Shown here piece by piece: positions 7,755-16,083 of a DNA stretch of 48,325 nucleotides. The position numbers and the translations under genes are program-made. This DNA comes from Quadrisphaera sp. (lineage in GTDB: Bacteria; Actinomycetota; Actinomycetes; Actinomycetales; Quadrisphaeraceae): NCBI GenBank assembly GCA_029257185.1, contig JARICT010000053.1, positions 1-48,325 on the forward strand. The letters are read 5' to 3'. Every line of letters starts with the position of its first letter. The first letter of the stretch is position 1. Under the pieces are notes generated by a model. It was given only the letters and a program-made list of their open reading frames with translations. It did not search any database and was not told where the DNA came from.

Positions 7755-8189
7755 TCAGCGGTTGCCCTTGGCCGCCTCGAGGGTCTGCTTGGACGTGGCG
7801 ATGGTGCGCTCGGGCGGCCCGACCTTCTTGATCCGCGTGAACCCGATCAGCCCGAGGACCGCCGCGACCAGCAGCAGCGCCACGGCGACGATGCCGTAAC
7901 CGGCCCAGGCGGGGAGCCCCCAGAGGATGAGCAGCAGGGCGATGGTGACCAGCACGAAGAGGAAGCCGAAGATCCCGAACACGGCTGCGCCGGCGAACAG
8001 GCCGGCGCCCAGCGCTCCCTGCTTGACGTCCGCCGTGATCTCCGCCTTGGCGAGGGCGACCTCGCTGCGCAGGAGCGCCGACAGGTCGTGGCTGGCGTCG
8101 GCGACGAGCTGTCCGACGGTCCGTTCCGTGCCCATGGTCCGTCCCGTGACGACGGTCTTCTCCTCGGGGTGGGGCTCGATGACGCTCAC
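7755..8189 (-). CDS. Phage-holin-family membrane protein (Rv3669-like)
   Basis: A 144-residue protein with a soluble N-terminus containing TVGQLVADASHDLSALLRSEVALAKAEI (an amphipathic helix, typical of the actinobacterial 'phage holin family'/DUF1469 proteins), then two hydrophobic segments at about residues 70-95 and 97-120 and a basic tail. It is not a phage gene in this context: it occupies the conserved place between marP and acs. Function is unknown; a role in envelope homeostasis is only a guess. The start ATG is preceded by GAGGAGAAC on the minus strand. Confidence 0.85.
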   Translation of the reverse strand: MSVIEPHPEEKTVVTGRTMGTERTVGQLVADASHDLSALLRSEVALAKAEITADVKQGALGAGLFAGAAVFGIFGFLFVLVTIALLLILWGLPAWAGYGIVAVALLLVAAVLGLIGFTRIKKVGPPERTIATSKQTLEAAKGNR

Positions 8190-8249
8190 GTTGTTCTCCT
8201 CGCGGTGGTGGGTGCTGCCCGGAGCCTAGGGGTGGTGGGGCGCTGGTCG

Positions 8250-8462
8250 TCAGTCGGTGCGGCCCCGCGGGGACGCCGCGAAGCGGTCCAGCACCCCCGA
8301 CGTCGCGAGCACCCGGCTGACGACGACGACGCCGACGATGATGACGACGCCCCGGACCAGGAAGGGCAGCCCCAGCCGCACGGTGATCGCGCCGAGCACC
8401 AGGCACGTGCCCAGCTGGGCACCGAAGTACAGGGCGTTGCCGGCCGCCGTCAGGGTGCGCAC
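8250..8462 (-). CDS. Small two-helix membrane protein
   Basis: A 70-residue hydrophobic protein starting VRTLTAAGNALYFGAQ. It has hydrophobic stretches at about residues 10-30 and 32-50 and a polar C-terminus (VLDRFAASPRGRTD). No family is recognised. It lies just upstream of the holin-family gene on the same strand with a 60 bp gap, so it may share its transcript. GTG 8462 is supported by the hexamer CATGAT six bases upstream (8474-8469), the same spacing as the other leaderless genes here. Confidence 0.6.
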   Translation of the reverse strand: MRTLTAAGNALYFGAQLGTCLVLGAITVRLGLPFLVRGVVIIVGVVVVSRVLATSGVLDRFAASPRGRTD

Positions 8463-8501
8463 GCCCCCATCATGGTCGGTGGGGGCGCCGCGCGCGTCTC
8501 C

Positions 8502-10481
<1,980 letters not shown>

Positions 10482-10543
10482 GGGAGACCTCCGGACTGCT
10501 GTGTCGGGCCACCGCCCTCGGAGGACGGGAGTTGTCGGACCGA

Positions 10544-10549
10544 ACCCTA
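10544..10549 (-). promoter_or_regulatory. -10 hexamer for acsA
   Basis: TAGGGT on the minus strand predicts a start near 10537 and a leader of roughly 55 bases before the TTG start, so unlike its neighbours acsA would have a leader with a Shine-Dalgarno sequence. Confidence 0.4.
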
Positions 10550-10581
10550 GCCAGGTCCCCGCGTGCCGTCTCCTCGCTCGA

Positions 10582-10619
10582 TCCACAGGCTGACCCACCG
10601 CGGACCGCTCCGTCCACAG
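10582..10619. promoter_or_regulatory. TCCACAG box pair, 31 bp apart, upstream of ssd-tadABC
   Basis: TCCACAG at 10582-10588 and again at 10613-10619, same strand, 31 bp start to start (about three helical turns). The second copy is embedded in GCTCCGTCCACAG. The same 13-mer and the same 31 bp spacing recur at 14438-14475 before the pilin gene. A cooperative activator or repressor site for the pilus genes is inferred. The boxes lie 53-90 bp upstream of the ssd start and 101-138 bp upstream of the divergent acsA start. Confidence 0.5.
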
Positions 10620-10671
10620 CCTCGGTGCCGAGCCACCCGCGGCGAGGCCGCCGCCGTGGACCCTGGCGGGC

Positions 10672-11766
10672 ATGACCCCTGCTGCGACCCTGCTGGTCAC
10701 CGCCGCCGAGGACCTCGTCGATGAGGTCTCGTCCCTGGCCAGCGCCAGCGGGGTCGCCGTCGCGGTGGCGCCCAGCGCGGCTGCCGCCCGGGCTCAGTGG
10801 TGCGGGGCGCCGCTGGTCCTGCTCGGGGAGGACGCGGTCGAGGACCCCGTGCCCTCCCGGCGGGCCGGCGTGCTGGTCCTCACCTCCGAGGGGCCGGGCG
10901 GCGAGGAGCTGTGGCGGGCCGCCGTGGCCGCCGGCGCCGAGCAGGTGCTGTGCCTCCCGGACGACCGCACCGAGCTGCTGCGCCGCCTCGGCGGTGTCGC
11001 CGAGGCGGCGGGCGGCGGCGGCGGCCCGTGCGTCGCGGTCATGGGGACGCGCGGCGGGGTGGGCGGCTCGACCCTCGCCGCCGCGCTGGCGTGGCGCTGC
11101 GCCCGGTCGCTGGGCCGCGGCGCGGCGAGCCTGCTCGTGGACACCGACCTGCTCGGCGGCGGCGCGGACCTCCTCCTCGGCGCCGAGGAGGCTCCCGGGC
11201 TGCGGTGGGGCGACCTCGCCCGCGCCAGGGGGAGCGTGCGGGGGCAGGTGCTGGCGCAGTCCCTGCCGCGGCGCGGCGCTCTCGCCGTGCTCTCCGGCGG
11301 CGGGCCCACCCCGGAGGAACCGCTGCGGGGCGACGTGGTGGAGGCGGTGCTGCGCGCTGCCCGGCCCCACCACGCGGCAGTGGTCGTGGACGCGGCGCGG
11401 CGCGACGACGAGGTGACCGGTGCGGCCCTGGCCGCGAGCGACCTCCTGCTCCTCCTGGTGGCGCCGGACGTCGGGTCCGTCCTCGCGGGCCGGCGCGTCC
11501 TCGAGGCGGTCGCCCCCAGGGTGGCCGACGTCCGCCTGGTGCTCCGCACCGGCAGCAGGGGCAGCGCTGGCGGCACGGGCGGGCTGCCGGTGGCCGCGGT
11601 GGTGGACGCGCTCGGCGCGCCCCTGGCCGCGACCCTGGCCCACGACCGCGGTCTCGCCGCGACGCTGGCGCGCGGCGAGCCGCCCGGCAGCGCGCGGCGC
11701 GGCGCCCTGGCGAGAGCGTGCGAGGCCCTGGAGCACCTCGTGACCCCGCCCGTCGCGGGCCCGTGA
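10672..11766 (+). CDS. ssd: Ssd/CpaE-like pseudo-ATPase of the Tad locus
   Basis: A 364-residue protein: an N-terminal receiver-like domain (about residues 1-110), then a MinD/ParA-type domain. The P-loop region reads GTRGGVGGSTLAAALA at about 124-139: the lysine of GKT/S is a glycine, so normal ATP hydrolysis is unlikely. The family (Rv3660c, septum-site-determining protein Ssd) is known for such a degenerate site, so this is not a mutation private to this strain. CpaE proteins place Tad pilus machinery at cell poles; positioning of the pilus is inferred. It is the first gene of ssd-tadABC; its stop overlaps tadA (ATGA). Confidence 0.88.
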   Translation: MTPAATLLVTAAEDLVDEVSSLASASGVAVAVAPSAAAARAQWCGAPLVLLGEDAVEDPVPSRRAGVLVLTSEGPGGEELWRAAVAAGAEQVLCLPDDRTELLRRLGGVAEAAGGGGGPCVAVMGTRGGVGGSTLAAALAWRCARSLGRGAASLLVDTDLLGGGADLLLGAEEAPGLRWGDLARARGSVRGQVLAQSLPRRGALAVLSGGGPTPEEPLRGDVVEAVLRAARPHHAAVVVDAARRDDEVTGAALAASDLLLLLVAPDVGSVLAGRRVLEAVAPRVADVRLVLRTGSRGSAGGTGGLPVAAVVDALGAPLAATLAHDRGLAATLARGEPPGSARRGALARACEALEHLVTPPVAGP

Positions 11767-12986
11767 TGACGGAGGCGCTGCACCGCGAGGTGCTCGACGA
11801 CGTCAGGGCGCGCCTGGTCACCCAGGGTCCCCGGGAGAGCGGTCGCGGCCCCGGCGGCCCGGGGGCTCTCGGCGGACGTGAGGTCGCGCGGCGCGCGGGT
11901 CGGGGACGGCTGGCCGCCGCGGTGGCCGCCCGCGAGGGCCCCGCGGGAGTGCTGGGCGCCGAGGGGGTGCTCGGTGTCACCGCGGCGCTCGCGGCGCAGA
12001 TCACCGGCGCCGGGCCGCTCCAGGAGCTCGTGGACGAGCCCGGCGTCACCGACGTCCTCGTCAACGGGGCCCACGAGGTGTGGGTGGACCGCGGCCACGG
12101 CCTGGTCCGCCTGCCGCCGCGCACCGCCAGGCTGGGCTCCGAGGACGACCTGCGGGCCCTCGCCGTGAGGCTCGCCGCCGCGGCGGGACGGCGCCTGGAC
12201 GACGCCTCCCCGTTCGTGGACGCCCAGCTGCCCGACGGCGTGCGCCTGCACGCGGCCCTGCCCCCGCTCTCCCCGGCGGGCACGCTGCTCTCGCTGCGGG
12301 TTCCGCGCCGCACCGCCTTCACCCTCGACGAGCTCGTCGCGGCGCGGTCCGTGCCGCCCGCCTGGGGGCCGGTGCTGCGGGCGCTGGTGACGCGGCGCGC
12401 GTCGTTCCTCGTCACCGGCGGGACCGGCAGCGGCAAGACCACGGTGCTCTCCACCCTGCTCGGCCTCGCCGACCCTGCCGAGCGGCTGCTGCTCGTCGAG
12501 GACGGCGGCGAGCTGGTGCCCGACCACCCGCACGTCGTGCGCCTGGTGACCCGCCACGGCAACGTCGAGGGAGCGGGGCGCGTGGACCTCGTCGACCTGG
12601 TGCGCCAGGCCCTGCGGATGCGCCCCGACCGCATCGTGGTGGGCGAGGTCCGCGGGGCTGAGGTCCGTGAGCTGCTCGCCGCGCTCAACACCGGGCACGA
12701 GGGTGGGGCGGGCACCGTCCACGCGAACACCGCCGCGGACGTCCCCGCGCGCCTCGAGGCGCTCGGTGCCCTCGCCGGCCTCGGGCGCGAGGCGCTGGCG
12801 GCGCAGGCGGTGAGCGCCGTCCAGGTCGTGGTCCACCTGCGCCGGCGGGCCGGGCACCGCGAGATGGCCGAGATCGCCGTCCTCGAGCGCGACGAGCGCC
12901 GCGCCCTCACGGTCACCACCGCGCTCGGCCCCCGCGGGCGAGGGCCGGGTTTCGCGCGCCTCCAGGCGCTGACGGGCGCGGTGTGA
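11766..12986 (+). CDS. tadA: TadA-type pilus assembly ATPase
   Basis: A 406-residue secretion ATPase of the VirB11/TadA (CpaF) family that powers pilin polymerisation at the cytoplasmic face. An N-terminal helical domain is followed by GVTDVLVNGAHEVWVDRG (a classical CpaF motif), Walker A GGTGSGKTTVLSTLLG (near residues 219-234), Walker B MRPDRIVVGEVRGAE, and a histidine-box segment NTGHEGGAGTVHANT. ATG 11766 overlaps the ssd stop, which selects it over the GTG one codon upstream. The end overlaps tadB. Confidence 0.95.
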   Translation: MTEALHREVLDDVRARLVTQGPRESGRGPGGPGALGGREVARRAGRGRLAAAVAAREGPAGVLGAEGVLGVTAALAAQITGAGPLQELVDEPGVTDVLVNGAHEVWVDRGHGLVRLPPRTARLGSEDDLRALAVRLAAAAGRRLDDASPFVDAQLPDGVRLHAALPPLSPAGTLLSLRVPRRTAFTLDELVAARSVPPAWGPVLRALVTRRASFLVTGGTGSGKTTVLSTLLGLADPAERLLLVEDGGELVPDHPHVVRLVTRHGNVEGAGRVDLVDLVRQALRMRPDRIVVGEVRGAEVRELLAALNTGHEGGAGTVHANTAADVPARLEALGALAGLGREALAAQAVSAVQVVVHLRRRAGHREMAEIAVLERDERRALTVTTALGPRGRGPGFARLQALTGAV

Positions 12987-13861
12987 GCCCGCTCGCGCTG
13001 GCGCTGCTGACGGGCACCAGCCTGGGTGCCGCGGTGCTGCTCGTGGGCCGACACCGAGCACCCCGGGCACGGCTGCCCGCGAGCCCTGCCGTCCGTGGCG
13101 TGCGGGTGGCCGGCTCGAGGCCGGACCCCGTGACGACGGGCAGCGCCGTGGGCGGGCCGGTGGCCCGCTGGGTCCTTCCCCTCGTCGCCCGGGCACGGCG
13201 GCTGGCAGGGCCGGACGTGCCGGCGGCCCTGGCGGGAGTCTCCTCCCTGGCGGCGGAGCTGGCGGCGCTGCTGCGGGCCGGCCTGGGACCGGCCGCAGCC
13301 TGGCACCACGCCGCCGCCGCTGCGACGGGGCCGACCACGACGGGGCCGGCCGGCGCGACCAGCCCGACCGGGGGAGCCGGGGAGCCGGGGAGCCGCGGAA
13401 GCGCCAGGGGCGCCGCGGCCGCGGAGGTCAGCGCCGCCGCGCGCGCCGCCGCGGCGAGCGCGCGCTCGGGCGGTGACACCGGCCGGGTGCTGCGCGAGGC
13501 GGCGTCGCGCAGCGAGGTCCCCGCTCCGCTGCTGCGCCTGGCGGCGGCGTGGGAGGTCGCCGCCCGCACCGGCGCGCCCACGGCGGACGTGCTCGACGCC
13601 CTGTCCGGCGCCCTGGCCTCCGAGAGGGAGGAGCTGCTGGGGGTCCGGGCGGCCCTCGCCGGCCCGCGCGCCAGCGCCCTCGTCCTCGCGCTGCTGCCCC
13701 TGGCCGGCGTCGGGCTCGGGCTCCTCATGGGGGTGAACCCGGTGGGGGTGCTCGTCGGCACCACCGTGGGACGCGTGTGCGCGCTGGTGGGGATCGGGCT
13801 CGCCAGCGGCGGCTGGTGGTGGACGTCGCGGATGGTCGCGGCCGCCTCGCGGGTGCGCTGA
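12983..13861 (+). CDS. tadB: TadB-like inner-membrane pilus assembly protein
   Basis: A 292-residue type II secretion F-domain protein (TadB/GspF-like). Hydrophobic segments lie at about residues 2-20, 230-250 and 257-285. The cytoplasmic part has LAAELAALLRAGLGPAAAWHHA, typical of the F domain. A Gly/Thr/Pro-rich low-complexity insert (near residues 115-145) interrupts it. It forms the membrane platform with TadC, on which TadA acts (family knowledge). It starts with a GTG overlapping the tadA stop (GTGA). Confidence 0.88.
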   Translation: MSPLALALLTGTSLGAAVLLVGRHRAPRARLPASPAVRGVRVAGSRPDPVTTGSAVGGPVARWVLPLVARARRLAGPDVPAALAGVSSLAAELAALLRAGLGPAAAWHHAAAAATGPTTTGPAGATSPTGGAGEPGSRGSARGAAAAEVSAAARAAAASARSGGDTGRVLREAASRSEVPAPLLRLAAAWEVAARTGAPTADVLDALSGALASEREELLGVRAALAGPRASALVLALLPLAGVGLGLLMGVNPVGVLVGTTVGRVCALVGIGLASGGWWWTSRMVAAASRVR

Positions 13862-13862
13862 C

Positions 13863-14417
13863 GTGGCGATCGCCCTCGCCGCTGCAGCCCTGGCTGCGCT
13901 CGCGGCGCTCCTGGTGCCGGGCTCGGGCCGCGCGGCCGCCCGCCCCGCGACGCGCCGTCCTCGGCGGGCCGCGCGCCAGGGGCAGCAGGAGAGCGACCCG
14001 GCCCTGGCCACCGACCTCGTGGCCGCCGCCATGCTCTCCGGGGTGCCGGCGACCCGGGCCCTCGACGTCGTCGGCGCCGCGCTGGGCGGCCCGGGCGGAG
14101 CGCTGCTGCGCGAGGTCGCGGCGCTCACCTCCATGGGCGCCGACGAGGCGCGGGCGTGGGCGCACGCCGAGCCCGCGTGGGAGCCGCTGCGGCGTGCCCT
14201 GTCGTTGGCCGCGTCGTCGGGTGCGCCCTCGGCCGCGCTCCTGCGCCAGGCGGGGGCCAGGGTCCGCGCCGACCGCACGGCCCGCCGGCGCGCGGCGGCC
14301 CAGCGCCTGGAGGTCCTCGTGCTCCTGCCCATGGGGCTGTGCGCCCTGCCGGCCTTCGCGGCGCTGGGCGTGGTGCCCCTGGTGGTGGCTCTCGCCGGCC
14401 CCCTGGTGGGGAGGTGA
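13863..14417 (+). CDS. tadC: TadC-like inner-membrane pilus assembly protein
   Basis: A 184-residue short F-domain protein with an N-terminal hydrophobic helix (AIALAAAALAALAALLVPG), a central domain with DLVAAAMLSGVPATRALDVVGAAL, and a C-terminal hairpin (VLVLLPMGLCALPAF then LGVVPLVVALAGPL). It is shorter than proteobacterial TadC, as usual for the mycobacterial-type locus. GTG 13863 is one base after the tadB stop. It ends the ssd-tadABC unit; a 145 bp gap with its own box pair separates it from the pilin genes. Confidence 0.85.
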   Translation: MAIALAAAALAALAALLVPGSGRAAARPATRRPRRAARQGQQESDPALATDLVAAAMLSGVPATRALDVVGAALGGPGGALLREVAALTSMGADEARAWAHAEPAWEPLRRALSLAASSGAPSAALLRQAGARVRADRTARRRAAAQRLEVLVLLPMGLCALPAFAALGVVPLVVALAGPLVGR

Positions 14418-14437
14418 CCGCGTGGCCGACGCGCCTG

Positions 14438-14475
14438 TCCACAGCGGCGCGCAGGAGCGAGGGCTCCGTCCACAG
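14438..14475. promoter_or_regulatory. TCCACAG box pair, 31 bp apart, upstream of the pilin genes
   Basis: TCCACAG at 14438-14444 and 14469-14475, 31 bp start to start, with the second copy again inside GCTCCGTCCACAG. It matches the arrangement at 10582-10619. The pilin start codon is 88 bp after the second box. It probably marks a second promoter of the same regulon. Confidence 0.5.
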
Positions 14476-14562
14476 GGAGCGGGTGCGTGGCGGGGGACGC
14501 GGTCCGGGGGCCTCCACCCTGGTCGAGCCCGGCGAGGGACGCCAGGGCAGGACGGAGCCGCC

Positions 14563-14814
14563 ATGTCGAACACCACGTCGAACACCACGCCCGAGCCCGC
14601 ACCAGCGCTCGGGGCCGCACCCACGCGCGGACCCCGGCCGGCCACCCGCGTCCCCGCGGTCGTCCGCGGGGACGCGGGCATGGCCACCGCGGAGTACGCG
14701 ATCGCGACCCTGGCCGCCTGCGGGTTCGCCGCTCTCCTCGTGACGATCCTCGCCAGCGACGCGGTGCGAGGGCTGCTGCTCGGGATCGTCCAGCGTGCGC
14801 TCAGCATGGTCTGA
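14563..14814 (+). CDS. DUF4244 Flp-like pilin
   Basis: An 83-residue protein with a Thr/Pro-rich leader of about 39 residues ending in RGDAG, then MATAEYAIATLAACGFAALL and a continuous hydrophobic helix to about residue 72. The G/MATAEY junction resembles a type IV prepilin peptidase site with the glutamate at mature position 5, so this is the likely major pilin (Rv3656c-type). GGACGGAG precedes the ATG. No prepilin peptidase gene is in the window. It leads a three-gene pilin unit and overlaps the next gene by 20 bases. Confidence 0.85.
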   Translation: MSNTTSNTTPEPAPALGAAPTRGPRPATRVPAVVRGDAGMATAEYAIATLAACGFAALLVTILASDAVRGLLLGIVQRALSMV

Positions 14815-15274
14815 GGGCGGTGGCCGTGGCGACGGTCGCCGCTGCCGCTGCCGCTGCCGCTGCCGCTGCCGCCACGGCCACGGAGGTGCGGGGCAGGGGC
14901 GCGACGCCGGTGCGGTCAGCGCCGAGCTCGCCGTGGCGCTCCTGGGTGTGGTCGTGGTCCTCTCCGGCGTGCTGTCGGTGGGGCAGCTGGCCATCGCGCA
15001 GATCAGCGTCCAGGGCGGTGCGATCGCCGGCGCCAGAGCCGCTGCCCGGGGCGACCCGCCCGCCGAGATCGCTGCGGCCGCCCTCGCCCGTGCGGGGCCC
15101 GGCGCCTCGACGCAGGTCGCGCCGGGCGGACCCGGCGCCCCGGCCAGCATGAGGGTCACCGTCACCCGGCACGTCGCGCTCCGGCTGCCAGGACTCCCCC
15201 CGGTCGCGGTCTCCGGCCACGCGGCCGCCGCGCTCGAGACGGCCGGCGAGACTGCCGGCGAGGCGGCCGCGTGA
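14795..15274 (+). CDS. TadE-like minor pilin with Cys-Arg repeat leader
   Basis: A 159-residue TadE-family pseudopilin. The conserved core is GAVSAELAVALLGVVVVLSG (about residues 40-59), with the TadE glutamate and a single hydrophobic helix, then an extracellular domain ending in Ala/Glu-rich repeats. The only start codon in frame before the core is the GTG at 14795, inside the DUF4244 gene, so the leader includes RRCRCRCRCRCRHGHGG encoded by a hexanucleotide repeat. Such a cysteine-arginine leader is very unusual; translation might instead start at a non-standard codon after the repeat. It matches Rv3655c by place and core motif. Confidence 0.75.
   Translation: MRSAWSEGGGRGDGRRCRCRCRCRCRHGHGGAGQGRDAGAVSAELAVALLGVVVVLSGVLSVGQLAIAQISVQGGAIAGARAAARGDPPAEIAAAALARAGPGASTQVAPGGPGAPASMRVTVTRHVALRLPGLPPVAVSGHAAAALETAGETAGEAAA
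14838..14872. repeat. (GCCGCT) hexanucleotide tandem repeat
   Basis: Five perfect GCCGCT units (14838-14867) plus a partial sixth. In the TadE-like frame it encodes alternating Arg and Cys. Unit-number change would lengthen or shorten the leader by two residues without a frameshift. Confidence 0.9.
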
Positions 15275-15795
15275 CGCCGGTCGGTCGCGGTCGCGGTGAC
15301 GGTCCTGACGACGGCGGCTGCAGCGGCCACCACCACCGCCGCCTCCACCACCACCGCCTCGGGCACCGCGGCGGTCACCGCACCGGTGACGAGGGCGCCG
15401 GGACCGTCCTGGTGCTGGCGCTCGTCGCCGCGGCGATGGTCGTCCTGGGCGGTGCGGGCGGTGTGGGGGTGGCGGCCCTGACCGGGGTCAGGGCGTCCGG
15501 GGCCGCCGACCTGGCGGCGCTGGCGGGCGCCGACGTCCTCCTCGGCCGCGCCGGTGGAGCCGCCTGCGTGGCGGCCGAGCGCGTGGCCACCGCGAACGGC
15601 GCTCGGCTGAGCTCCTGCCGCACGCTGGACTCGAGAGTCGGGGGTGCCGCCGTGGCCACGTCGGTCGAGGTCGAGGTGACGCTCAGCGCGCCCGGGGCCG
15701 TCGGGCTGCTCGGCCCGGCCCGCGCCCGCGCCCGCGCCGGTCTGGCCGAGGGCGCCGGTGGAGCGGCGCAGGGCCTCGTGGGCGCCGAGCCGTGA
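15271..15795 (+). CDS. Rv3654c-type TadE-like protein
   Basis: A 174-residue protein of the family often called 'helicase/secretion neighbourhood TadE-like'. The core DEGAGTVLVLALVAAAMVVL (about residues 40-60) is a single membrane helix following the DxGxxTV signature; the rest is an extracytoplasmic Ala/Val-rich domain with two cysteines (near 109 and 125) that may form a disulfide. The first 38 residues are Gly/His-rich (HHHRRLHHHRLGHRGGH), encoded by CAC repeats, and are unusual for the family. GTG 15271 overlaps the preceding stop (GTGA), which supports the start. It ends 21 bp before a convergent gene. Confidence 0.8.
   Translation: MTPVGRGRGDGPDDGGCSGHHHRRLHHHRLGHRGGHRTGDEGAGTVLVLALVAAAMVVLGGAGGVGVAALTGVRASGAADLAALAGADVLLGRAGGAACVAAERVATANGARLSSCRTLDSRVGGAAVATSVEVEVTLSAPGAVGLLGPARARARAGLAEGAGGAAQGLVGAEP
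15327..15358. repeat. 14-bp direct repeat (CAC-rich)
   Basis: CCACCACCACCGCC occurs at 15327-15340 and 15345-15358, encoding the His-rich leader of the TadE-like protein. Confidence 0.85.
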
Positions 15796-15816
15796 GGGGT
15801 CTGGCGGTGGGCCCGG

Positions 15817-16083
15817 TCAGCGGGACGAGCGGCGCCGCGGACCGGGCCGGGGACGTGCGCCGCCGCGGACGCCCAGCAGCAGCCGCACGCCGACCTCGGC
15901 CACGAGGACCACGACGGCGCCGACGAGGAACAGGCCCAGCGCGGATGACCGCACGTCCAGCCCGGCGCGGTCCCACACGAGCTGCACCGTCGTCGAGGAC
16001 CCGGCCGCCGCGACGAACAGGGCGACCGCCGCGGTACCCGCGAGCAGCACCACGCCGACCACGACGGCGGCCAGCGACCTCAC
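15817..16083 (-). CDS. Small two-helix membrane protein downstream of helicase
   Basis: An 88-residue protein starting [16 protein letters not shown]. Two hydrophobic helices lie at about residues 3-27 and 47-72, joined by SSTTVQLVWDRAGLDVRSS, with a basic Arg/Pro tail. The layout recalls LapA/DUF1049-type small membrane proteins, but I do not recognise a family. GTG 16083 overlaps the helicase stop (GTGA), so it is coupled to it. It is convergent with the pilin unit. Confidence 0.7.
   Translation of the reverse strand: MRSLAAVVVGVVLLAGTAAVALFVAAAGSSTTVQLVWDRAGLDVRSSALGLFLVGAVVVLVAEVGVRLLLGVRGGARPRPGPRRRSSR

Noticed and set aside
7755-8189. Prophage holin
   Set aside because: No other phage genes are near and the gene holds a conserved chromosomal position between marP and acs.
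10582-10619. DnaA boxes or a replication origin
   Set aside because: The boxes match only part of TTGTCCACA, no AT-rich unwinding element or dnaA/dnaN genes are near, and the pairs recur only before tad genes.
10672-11766. Mutated, inactive ParA/MinD gene
   Set aside because: The lost P-loop lysine is characteristic of the Ssd/CpaE-like family, so it is not decay.
14838-14872. Phase-variable on/off switch
   Set aside because: A six-base unit cannot shift the reading frame, so only leader length could change.
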